DNA of 28,188 nt from Stenotrophomonas maltophilia (lineage in GTDB: Bacteria > Pseudomonadota > Gammaproteobacteria > Xanthomonadales > Xanthomonadaceae), in contig DGLB01000015.1 of assembly GCA_002387845.1 (NCBI GenBank), forward strand, positions 1 to 28,188, in the 5' to 3' direction. Under the pieces are notes generated by a model. That model ran no database searches and was not told where the DNA came from. It saw only the letters and a program-made list of their open reading frames with translations. Position 1 is the stretch's first letter. Each line of letters starts with the position of its first letter. Made by a program: the position numbers and the translations under genes. This document shows positions 6,758 to 13,494 of the stretch, one piece after another.

Positions 6758-7393
6758 TCATGCGTTCTCCGCAGCGGCATGCTCGCGTCGCATGATCTGC
6801 CGGATCTGGTCGTAGCTCATGGGCAGATAGCATCCGTCGCTTGACGTGAGTTCCATTCCGGCCTCGCGAAGGAGGCTGATGTCGCCGCCCACGATCTCCG
6901 GGTGGATCAGTTTCTTTCCAGGCTGCAGCTTGTAGACGCTTTGGTCCGGGGCGCGTCGTGTGACCACGAACTCCCGCGTGGGGAATCCCCGGCCCTGGAT
7001 GAACACGCCGTGCTCTTCGATGGGTTCCCAGTCATAGAAGTACTGGCCGAACAGACACAGCAGGCGGCCGTCTTCGCAGTCGATCAGATACACATCGCAG
7101 CTGCAGCCATGGTCGAACAGGTGGATGGCGCGCCGGGCCCGGACCGTTTCGTGGGTAATCTCGCCCTTGCGTTCCAGCTCTGCTTCGATCTGCTGCTCTG
7201 ACAGCCCGCGCAGCATCCTCCACCAATCGCGGTTGAGCAGAATCCAGGCCACCGCAAACAGCGCGCAGGAACGCATCAGCGGGAACAGCCATTCGCCTTC
7301 CGTCAGGCTCACCGCCAGCGTGAGGGCACCCACGACGATGCAGAATCCTGCAGCAAACAGGCGAATCAGACTGTCGTGGCGGATCAAAGCCAT
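6758..7393 (-). CDS. Two-helix membrane protein with cytoplasmic domain (211 aa), unknown function
   Basis: Start chosen at the ATG on 7391-7393 (MALIRHDSLIRLF), with GCAGGA upstream; another ATG nine bases earlier (7400-7402) is possible. Two helices (about 10-31 and 36-54) form a hairpin, followed by a roughly 150-residue soluble part. This begins with a helical, charged segment (LSEQQIEAELERKGEIT) and continues with a beta-rich region containing CSCDVYLIDCEDGRLLCLFG (about 95-115). Its cysteines (C-S-C, then D-C) could bind metal or form disulfides, though a cytoplasmic location makes disulfides unlikely. I recognise no characterised family. The gene is divergent from the serine hydrolase gene across a 181-base gap. 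Confidence 0.75.
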   Translation of the reverse strand: MALIRHDSLIRLFAAGFCIVVGALTLAVSLTEGEWLFPLMRSCALFAVAWILLNRDWWRMLRGLSEQQIEAELERKGEITHETVRARRAIHLFDHGCSCDVYLIDCEDGRLLCLFGQYFYDWEPIEEHGVFIQGRGFPTREFVVTRRAPDQSVYKLQPGKKLIHPEIVGGDISLLREAGMELTSSDGCYLPMSYDQIRQIMRREHAAAENA

Positions 7394-7424
7394 GGTGCGC
7401 ATCCTGCGGAGGTGGGGCAGCCTT

Positions 7425-7442
7425 GCCCCGATTATGCGGGGC
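7425..7442. other. Inverted repeat in divergent promoter region
   Basis: GCCCCG (7425-7430), six-base spacer ATTATG, CGGGGC (7437-7442), between the divergent membrane-protein and serine-hydrolase genes. A candidate operator; there is no T-run to suggest termination. Confidence 0.3.
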
Positions 7443-7574
7443 TGGCCGCCGTTCGCGCCAGCGCCTCCCGTGCTGCCCGGCACCCGGGAGCTTGAACCCC
7501 CCAGCCAGACAGGCAATCATCCAAGCGCAGCTGCCAGTCTGCGGGCCGCCCGAGTTTTCCCACCAAGGATGTCC

Positions 7575-9083
7575 ATGGCGCGTTGCAGTCTTTCTCAGCT
7601 TTCCCGGGCAGTGTCTGCGGTTCTTGCCATCGGTCTGCTCATTCCGCAGGGGGCTGCAGCGGACGAAGCACCTGCATTCAGCACCGCGCTGCGTCGGCAG
7701 CTGGTGCTGGATACCGCGCCCAACCAGCGATTCTCCATCGACGAACGAATGCGCCATTACGGCGTACCCGGCGTCAGCGTGGCTGTGGTCGAGAATTGCC
7801 GGATCGTCGAGGCGCGCGGCTTTGGCAGCGCCACGGTGGATGGCCGCCCGGTAGATGCGCACACGCGCTTTGCGGCCGGGTCGGTCAGCAAGGTGGTCGC
7901 GTCAGTGGGGGCGCTGGCGCTGGTCCAGAAAGGACAGTTGAGCCTGGATGAGGACATCTCCACCCGGTTGCGTCATTGGCAGCTGCCGCGCGAGGGAGAA
8001 TTCGCCGGCAGCAACGTCACCCTGCGGAATCTGCTGACCCATGGCGCAGGCTTGAGCGTTGCGGGGTTCAAGGGCTATCCACGTAACCAGCCGTTGCCCA
8101 GTCTGGAGCAGATACTCGACGGCCGTGCGCCGGCCAATACGCCGGCGGTGCGCATTGAAGCCGAGCCAGGCAAGGCGTGGCGATACTCGGGGGGTGGGTT
8201 CGTGTTGGCGCAGTTGCTGATGGAAGACACCACCCATCAGAAGTTCGCGCCGCTGATGCGCGACAGCGTGCTCGCACCAGCGGGCATGAAAGAAAGCACC
8301 TATCAGCAGCCATTGGACGCCGCGTCTGCGCAGCATGCTGCCACTGGCACCTTGGCCGACGGCATCCCCATCCCCGGGGGCTGGCGGGTGTATCCAGAAC
8401 AGGCTGCAGCCGGGTTGTGGGCCACGCCGTCGGACCTGGCGCGCCTGGCCATCGATCTGGTCCACTCCCTGCGCGGCAATCCCGGTGTGCTGGACGCGGA
8501 CATGGTCAAGCAGATGATGCGGCGGCAGGTCGGCAATTGGGGGCTGGGCGTGGAGGTGTCGCCAGAGGGCAGCCCGACAAAGTTCAGTCACACCGGGGCT
8601 CCGGTGGGATATCGCACGCTCTGGCTCATGTACCCGGACACCTGCCAGGGTGCAGCCATCATGACCAATGCCGACGAAGGCATGACCCTTACCCACGAGA
8701 TAGCGCGCGCGCTCGCAGACACCTATCGATGGCCGGACACAGCGCCATCGAGCGTGGTCACCACCACTGCACTTACGTCGGAGATATCGTCCCGGTTCGT
8801 CGGCGAGTATCAGCTCCGCGATTTCCCTGCCGAGCGATTCGAGGTCTCCCTGCAGCCCGAGGGCCATCTGGGCTGGTCGCGAAAAGGCCGTGGCCGGCGC
8901 GATCTCGTGGCCGCCGGGTCAATGGAACTGGTCTCGCCTGACAGCGGAATGCGCCTGGTTGCTACGGGAGAGCCATCAGCTCAAGTCGATACCCTGGAGC
9001 TGCATTTCCCAGGTGGGGTGAACATTGCCGTGCGGGTCAAGGAGGCCGGCAGTTCATCAACGACAGACCGCGACGGTCTTTGA
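7575..9083 (+). CDS. Secreted beta-lactamase-fold serine hydrolase (class C/esterase-like)
   Basis: A 502-residue exported member of the serine beta-lactamase-like superfamily (AmpC/EstB/DD-peptidase relatives). The signal peptide is MARCSLSQLSRAVSAVLAIG with cleavage near AAA-DE at 27-31. The catalytic triad motifs are visible: SVSK at 103-106 (S-x-x-K nucleophile), YSG at 204-206 (Y-x-N position, with Gly instead of Asn) and HTG at 339-341 (KTG-box variant). A C-terminal domain of about 120 residues follows, as in many esterase-type members. Start 7575 has AAGGA five bases upstream; the ATG at 7569 overlaps that site. YSG and HTG variants are more usual in esterases and peptidases than in true beta-lactamases, so resistance should not be assumed. 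Its last 27 bases overlap the convergent protease gene. Confidence 0.88.
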   Translation: MARCSLSQLSRAVSAVLAIGLLIPQGAAADEAPAFSTALRRQLVLDTAPNQRFSIDERMRHYGVPGVSVAVVENCRIVEARGFGSATVDGRPVDAHTRFAAGSVSKVVASVGALALVQKGQLSLDEDISTRLRHWQLPREGEFAGSNVTLRNLLTHGAGLSVAGFKGYPRNQPLPSLEQILDGRAPANTPAVRIEAEPGKAWRYSGGGFVLAQLLMEDTTHQKFAPLMRDSVLAPAGMKESTYQQPLDAASAQHAATGTLADGIPIPGGWRVYPEQAAAGLWATPSDLARLAIDLVHSLRGNPGVLDADMVKQMMRRQVGNWGLGVEVSPEGSPTKFSHTGAPVGYRTLWLMYPDTCQGAAIMTNADEGMTLTHEIARALADTYRWPDTAPSSVVTTTALTSEISSRFVGEYQLRDFPAERFEVSLQPEGHLGWSRKGRGRRDLVAAGSMELVSPDSGMRLVATGEPSAQVDTLELHFPGGVNIAVRVKEAGSSSTTDRDGL

Positions 9084-9953
9084 GCGCTGGTCGATCAGCA
9101 CCACACTCTGCTGCAGCGCCCCTGCGCCCACCAGCGGTTCGGGAAACGTTGCAGAAACCCTGACGTCAAGGTCCTGCAGGCTTGCCTGACCCACCTGCAC
9201 CGGCCCCTGCAATGTCGCGCGCCATGTCTCCAGCTGACCGTTGGTCAGCTGTGAACGCACTGCGTCCTGCAGCGGCGCGTCAGATATCTTCTCGAACACC
9301 GACTGAGGCAGCACCAGGTTGACGTTGGCTCCTGTGTCCAGTTGGGCCGCCAGCGCATGCCCGACCACGGTGACGGGAATGCGGAACGCGCGCTCGTAGG
9401 GCAGGGCGTTCCGATCTGAAGGGGATATGCCGGTGCGTTCCGAATAGCTCAGCGTCCCGCGCGGGTAATCGATCACCAGCAGGCCATTACCGAAGAACTC
9501 GCGGCCTAGAATGCCGTCGAACGCAGCCTCAGGGCTGTTGCGCTTGTTGTAGTCGCGGGTAATCAGTTCAAGGTCGTGGTGGACCAGATCACCCAGGGCC
9601 AACGACTGCACGCGGGTGGTTTCGACCGCGGCCGTGCTGACGCCATCCGAGGTCGTGGCCTCGCCGTGCTTCTGCAGGCCCAGCAATGCGACCAGGCTCG
9701 CATCAAGCCGCCCGATTCCGCTGGCTCCGGTATCCACGGCGAAGCGGTAGGGTCCCTTCCCATTCACCATGGTGTGTACGTAGATGCGCCCATCGACTGT
9801 CTGGAAAGGCAGCCGAACCGTTGCCTGGTTCGCTGCACTCCGGGCCATGTGGCAGGCATCGCGGGAAGCATCCGGCAGATCAGCCGCGGCGGCGAGGCAG
9901 GGCAGCAGGCCCAGCAGGATCGAAATGGCCCGCACAGGGACGTGGTTTCGCAT
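9057..9953 (-). CDS. Exported retropepsin-like aspartic protease with two DTG motifs
   Basis: A 298-residue protein with a signal peptide (MRNHVPVRAISILLGLLPCL, cleavage near AAAA-DL). Two retropepsin-type lobes are fused in one chain. The first has FAVDTGASG with DTG at 74-76 and the flap-end motif FDGILGREFF (145-154). The second has AQLDTGANVN with DTG at 206-208. Bacterial retropepsin-like proteins usually carry one DTG and dimerise; a chain with two can form the active site intramolecularly. Start 9951-9953 has AGGAAG six bases upstream; the longer open frame upstream reads into low-complexity, non-family sequence. Probable location is the periplasm. The substrate is unknown. It converges with the serine hydrolase gene (27-base overlap) and is divergent from the VOC gene. 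Confidence 0.87.
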   Translation of the reverse strand: MRNHVPVRAISILLGLLPCLAAAADLPDASRDACHMARSAANQATVRLPFQTVDGRIYVHTMVNGKGPYRFAVDTGASGIGRLDASLVALLGLQKHGEATTSDGVSTAAVETTRVQSLALGDLVHHDLELITRDYNKRNSPEAAFDGILGREFFGNGLLVIDYPRGTLSYSERTGISPSDRNALPYERAFRIPVTVVGHALAAQLDTGANVNLVLPQSVFEKISDAPLQDAVRSQLTNGQLETWRATLQGPVQVGQASLQDLDVRVSATFPEPLVGAGALQQSVVLIDQRSKTVAVCR

Positions 9954-10122
9954 CGGGACTTCCTGGTCGTGTCGAATCCGACCACGCTGCCTTGGCGTGA
10001 CCCGCCGGTCCAGTGGCCGTGCGACGGAGTCTGCTTTTTCTCCGACGAATCGCCCAGGGCAGGGAGTGGGCCCCGGCCGCGCTACCATGGCGGCCTCTTC
10101 CCAGCCTGCAGCCAGGTAACCC

Positions 10123-10518
10123 ATGCTCAACCACGTCATGGTCGGCTCCAACGACATCGAACGCTCCAAGGCCTTCTACAATGCCGTGCTGGGCAACGTG
10201 TTCGGAGCCCGCGAGCCGTATGAGAACCGGGCTGATTCCGGGCATGTCCGGCTGTTCTACCGCCATGACGGCAGCAGCTTCTGCGTCAGCCAGCCCATCA
10301 ATGATGAGCCGGCCACGGCAGCCAACGGAGCCACCATCGGCTTCAAGTGCACGTCGCCGGAACAGGTCCAGGCCTTCCATGATGCGGCGGTGGCTGCCGG
10401 CGGAACCTCCATCGAGGCCCCGCCGGGACTGCGCGAGAGCAACATGGGCGCAGCGTGGCTGGCCTACGTGCGTGACCCGGATGGGAACAAACTGTGTGCG
10501 ATCTATCGCCCGGTTTAA
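10123..10518 (+). CDS. VOC (glyoxalase/bleomycin-resistance fold) family protein
   Basis: A 131-residue cytoplasmic protein with the paired beta-alpha-beta-beta-beta modules of the vicinal oxygen chelate superfamily. It starts MLNHVMVGSNDIERSKAFYNAVLG, with a metal-ligand His at residue 4. The C-terminal module has AAWLAYVRDPDGNKLCAIYRP, the usual D-P-D-G-N signature at about 117-121. Members are lyases, dioxygenases or binding proteins, and the exact reaction cannot be read from sequence. Start ATG 10123 has AGG about six bases upstream. It sits alone between the divergent aspartic protease gene (169-base gap) and the convergent lipoprotein gene. Confidence 0.9.
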   Translation: MLNHVMVGSNDIERSKAFYNAVLGNVFGAREPYENRADSGHVRLFYRHDGSSFCVSQPINDEPATAANGATIGFKCTSPEQVQAFHDAAVAAGGTSIEAPPGLRESNMGAAWLAYVRDPDGNKLCAIYRPV

Positions 10519-10533
10519 GGGGTGATGGGGGGG

Positions 10534-10926
10534 TTACTGCTTGGTCGGCTTCAACGTCAGACTGCCGCAGTTGCTGCCTTTCATGGCGAACTGAGCCACG
10601 GTGCGGGCACGGTCGATGGCCACGCGGATCTCACAGTTGCTGTTGTAGGTCACGTCGCCCCAGTATTCCTCGTGCACCAGGCGTCCGTCCTTGGGGCCGG
10701 TGAAGGTGCCTTGGGCCTCGCGCACGGTATACGAGGTGTCTCTGGAGTAGACCATGACCACCCACTGCCGGTCGGGCACAGTCCCGAACTGGCTGGGAAC
10801 GCCGAAGTGCTCAATCACGTCCCGTACCGGCCGCCCCTGCCAGTCGGAGTTGTAGCGGGTGCTCGGGACACTGGCGCAACCGCTCAGCAGCAGGGCGGAA
10901 ACGCCCGCGGCGATCATCCATTTCAT
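10534..10926 (-). CDS. Lipoprotein, possibly SmpA/OmlA-like fold (130 aa)
   Basis: An envelope lipoprotein: MKWMIAAGVSALLLSGCASV has a lipobox LLSGC with Cys17. The mature part opens with W-Q-G-R-P-V-R-D-V-I-E-H-F-G-V-P, the pattern (W-x-G, hydrophobic helix, F/LG-x-P) seen in SmpA/OmlA-fold lipoproteins. A beta-rich region follows (RQWVVMVYSRDTSYT) with two later cysteines (NSNC, GSNC) that could form a disulfide. Its ATG overlaps the stop of the upstream gene (ATGA-type overlap at 10923-10926), so it is coupled to the exported protein encoded at 10923-11516. The function is unknown and the fold assignment is tentative. Confidence 0.8.
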   Translation of the reverse strand: MKWMIAAGVSALLLSGCASVPSTRYNSDWQGRPVRDVIEHFGVPSQFGTVPDRQWVVMVYSRDTSYTVREAQGTFTGPKDGRLVHEEYWGDVTYNSNCEIRVAIDRARTVAQFAMKGSNCGSLTLKPTKQ

Positions 10927-11516
10927 GGCACCAGCTCCTTGCTATCGCCGTTGGGGGTCTGAGGCATCGAATCGAATGCCTGGTCGATGATCTGCAGAAT
11001 CTTCTGGATGCTCTGCTCGCGCTTGATGCTTGTGAAGTAGTCCCGGCCTCGTTGGACCACTTTCAGGCCATCAGTGAGGCCCCAGTGCTGCATCTTCCTG
11101 GCTTCGCGCTCTGCGGGCTTGCACAGGTAATCACGGCTCTGCGCCAGCCACGTTTCCGGAGACTTCTGCCAGGCCGACGAGACTTTGACCGGATATTCGA
11201 TGTTGCCAACCCCGGCGAACTGCGTCCCATTCTTCACGCGCACGCGGTTCTTGGCGCAGTCGACATCTACATAGTATTTGGTCACCTGGCTAAGGGGACT
11301 GTTTTCACTGATCTGGTAAATCGGTAGCGACCGGACGCCCTTGCCGCGGTCGATGATCTGGCCGGGTCTGGCATCGGTCAGGAACACTTCATTCGTGCCC
11401 AGATCACCCTGATGGTGAACCATCCAGAGGTCGACCGTGACCTCGTATTGTGCTGCGGCTGACAGCGGGCTCGAAAGAAGCAGGGCAACCAGCAGTCGCC
11501 GGGCGGTTATGCGCAT
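10923..11516 (-). CDS. Exported protein of unknown function (197 aa)
   Basis: MRITARRLLVALLLSSPLSAAAQ is a clear Sec signal peptide with predicted cleavage after AAA at about 22. The mature 175 residues contain two cysteines about 60 apart (VDVDCAKN, DYLCKPAER) and a helical C-terminus (SIQKILQIIDQAFDSM). I recognise no family. The start at 11514-11516 is preferred because it places the signal peptide at the N-terminus; an in-frame ATG 24 bases upstream would add MAKDGQV. It is the first gene of a two-gene operon with the downstream lipoprotein gene, sharing a 4-base stop/start overlap, so the two products may work together in the envelope. Confidence 0.78.
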   Translation of the reverse strand: MRITARRLLVALLLSSPLSAAAQYEVTVDLWMVHHQGDLGTNEVFLTDARPGQIIDRGKGVRSLPIYQISENSPLSQVTKYYVDVDCAKNRVRVKNGTQFAGVGNIEYPVKVSSAWQKSPETWLAQSRDYLCKPAEREARKMQHWGLTDGLKVVQRGRDYFTSIKREQSIQKILQIIDQAFDSMPQTPNGDSKELVP

Positions 11517-11705
11517 TACTTGTCCGTCCTTGGCCATGGTGATGGTCGCGGTCCTTGATGTGCCGCAACCTGGATGGCTTGGAAAACTAGAGGGCAACGC
11601 CGGGAGTGTCAATCAGACTTCTCTGATACGTCTGTGGGATTTCACCGCTCATAACCAGAAATGCCCCACTCATGCCCCTGGCGCATCAGGGCGGCCACAT
11701 CGCAT

Positions 11706-11720
11706 CGGGTAAGCTACCCG
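11706..11720. promoter_or_regulatory. Short perfect inverted repeat upstream of coaBC
   Basis: CGGGTA (11706-11711), AGC, TACCCG (11715-11720), ending 25 bases before the coaBC GTG. It overlaps a -10-like TAAGCT. It may be a promoter or operator element. The 11517-11745 gap otherwise shows only a weak 5-bp hairpin at 11676-11691 (CCCTG, six-base spacer, CAGGG). Confidence 0.3.
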
Positions 11721-11745
11721 CCTCAGATCTACAGGAATTCCGCAG

Positions 11746-13011
11746 GTGGCTGACTCCCCCCAGGCATCCCCGGCGCAGGCGCGCCCGTTGGACGGCCAGA
11801 AGCTGTTGTTGTGCGTGGGTGGCGGTATCGCGGCCTATAAGTCGCTGGACCTGGTGAGACGCCTGCGCGACGCCGGTGCCCAGGTCCAGGTGGCGATGAC
11901 CGCCGGTGCCCAGCAGTTCGTCACCCCGCTCAGCTTCCAGGCGCTGTCTGGCCAGCCCACCCGCACCACCTTGTGGGACAGCGCGGCCGAACAGGCCATG
12001 GGCCATATCGAACTGGCGCGCTGGGCCGACCGCATCGTGGTCGCGCCCGCCACCGCCGACCTGCTGGCGCGGCTGGCCCACGGTCATGCCGACGACCTGG
12101 TCACCACGCTCTGCCTGGCGACCACCGCGCCGCTCACCGTGTGCCCGGCCATGAACCACCGCATGTGGCTGCACCCGGCCACCCAGGCCAACATCGGCCT
12201 GCTGCGCGAGCGCGGCGCGCAGGTGATCGGTCCGGAAGACGGCCCGCTCGCCGAAGGCGAATCCGGCCCTGGCCGGCTCAGTGAGCCACATCAGATCGTT
12301 GCCGCGCTGGCCGCGCTGGCCGCGCTGCGTGCTCCGGCGGCTGCCGATGCCGCAACGCAGGAGTTGCAGGGCCTGCGCGTGGTCATCAGTGCGGGTCCCA
12401 CCTACGAAGACCTCGACCCGGTGCGCTACGTCGGCAACCGCAGCAGCGGCAAGATGGGCTATGCCCTGGCCGCCGCCGCTGCACGCCAGGGCGCGCAGGT
12501 GGTGCTGGTCAGTGGGCCCGTGCATCTGGCCACGCCGCCCGGTGTCACCCGCGTGGACGTGCGTTCGGCGGCGCAGATGCGCACCGCCGTGCTGGATGCG
12601 CTGCCGGCCGACATCTATATAGGCGCGGCCGCCGTATCGGACTACACCCCGCGCCAGATCGCTGCACAAAAGCTGAAGAAGACCGCCGGTACGCAGACGT
12701 TGACCCTGGAACTGGTGCGCACGCCGGACATCCTGGCCGAAGTGGCGCAGCAGACCAACGCGCTGAAGCTGGTGGTCGGTTTTGCCGCCGAAACCCACGA
12801 TGTCGAGAAGTACGCGCGCGGCAAGCTGGTCGACAAGCGCTTGGATCTGGTGATCGCCAATCAGGTCGGCATCACAAACGGCGGCTTTGAAAGCGACGAG
12901 AATGCCGCTACGGCTTACTGGCAGGGCGGGGAACAGGCGTTCCCCGGCACCAGCAAGACCCGCCTGGCCGAACAACTGTTGTCCCTGATTGCCCAGAGGT
13001 TGCATGCATGA
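11746..13011 (+). CDS. coaBC: Bifunctional phosphopantothenoylcysteine decarboxylase / phosphopantothenate-cysteine ligase
   Basis: Two consecutive steps of coenzyme A synthesis: CoaB joins cysteine to 4'-phosphopantothenate using CTP, and CoaC decarboxylates the product with FMN. The 421-residue protein has the CoaC flavin domain first (KLLLCVGGGIAAYKSLDLVRRL), with catalytic His87 in GHIEL and the CPAMN loop at 133-137. The CoaB domain follows from about residue 200, with SAGPTYEDLDPVRYVGNRSSGKMGY and the lysine-rich KLKK segment. The start is GTG 11746 (MADSPQASP), with AGGA nine bases upstream. Its TGA overlaps the dut ATG, giving translational coupling. The order coaBC-dut-algC matches that in Pseudomonas. 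Confidence 0.97.
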   Translation: MADSPQASPAQARPLDGQKLLLCVGGGIAAYKSLDLVRRLRDAGAQVQVAMTAGAQQFVTPLSFQALSGQPTRTTLWDSAAEQAMGHIELARWADRIVVAPATADLLARLAHGHADDLVTTLCLATTAPLTVCPAMNHRMWLHPATQANIGLLRERGAQVIGPEDGPLAEGESGPGRLSEPHQIVAALAALAALRAPAAADAATQELQGLRVVISAGPTYEDLDPVRYVGNRSSGKMGYALAAAAARQGAQVVLVSGPVHLATPPGVTRVDVRSAAQMRTAVLDALPADIYIGAAAVSDYTPRQIAAQKLKKTAGTQTLTLELVRTPDILAEVAQQTNALKLVVGFAAETHDVEKYARGKLVDKRLDLVIANQVGITNGGFESDENAATAYWQGGEQAFPGTSKTRLAEQLLSLIAQRLHA

Positions 13012-13481
13012 GTGTTGATCCGTCGCTCCAGCCCTTGCAGGTCAAGCTGCTTGACCCGCGTTTCGGCGATAGCTGGCCCCTGCCGGCCTACGCCACCGAA
13101 GCCAGCGCCGGGCTGGATCTTCGCGCCGCACTGGAGACCGAACTCACCCTGCAGCCCGGCGACGCCGCGCTGATTCCCAGCGGCATCGCCATCCACATCG
13201 CCGACCCCAACCTGTGCGCGGTGATCCTGCCGCGCTCCGGCCTGGGCCATCGCCACGGCATCGTGCTGGGCAACGGCACCGGCCTGATCGACGCCGATTA
13301 CCAGGGCCCGCTGCTGATCAGCACCTGGAACCGAGGCCGCGAGGCCTTCACAGTGCAGCCCGGGGACCGTATTGCACAGTTGGTGGTGATGCCGATTGCA
13401 CGCGTGGGGCTGCAGGTAGTGGATACTTTCACCGACAGCGCCAGGGGAACGGGTGGATTCGGCCATACCGGGGTGCGCTGA
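13008..13481 (+). CDS. dut: Deoxyuridine 5'-triphosphate nucleotidohydrolase (dUTPase)
   Basis: Hydrolyses dUTP to dUMP and pyrophosphate, keeping uracil out of DNA and feeding dTMP synthesis; a cytoplasmic homotrimer. All five trimeric dUTPase motifs are present in the 157 residues: AGLDLRA (1), PRSGLGHRHG (2), GNGTGLIDADYQGPL (3), GDRIAQLVV (4) and the C-terminal RGTGGFGHTG (5), which closes over the neighbouring active site. Its start overlaps the coaBC stop by four bases. The algC-type gene follows after 13 bases, so the three genes form one operon. Confidence 0.98.
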   Translation: MSVDPSLQPLQVKLLDPRFGDSWPLPAYATEASAGLDLRAALETELTLQPGDAALIPSGIAIHIADPNLCAVILPRSGLGHRHGIVLGNGTGLIDADYQGPLLISTWNRGREAFTVQPGDRIAQLVVMPIARVGLQVVDTFTDSARGTGGFGHTGVR

Positions 13482-13494
13482 CAGGGGGTTGTAG

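Noticed and set aside
7575..9083. Calling the serine hydrolase an AmpC beta-lactamase
   Set aside because: It has YSG instead of YxN and HTG instead of KTG, plus a long C-terminal domain. This fits esterase- or peptidase-type relatives, so no resistance claim is made.
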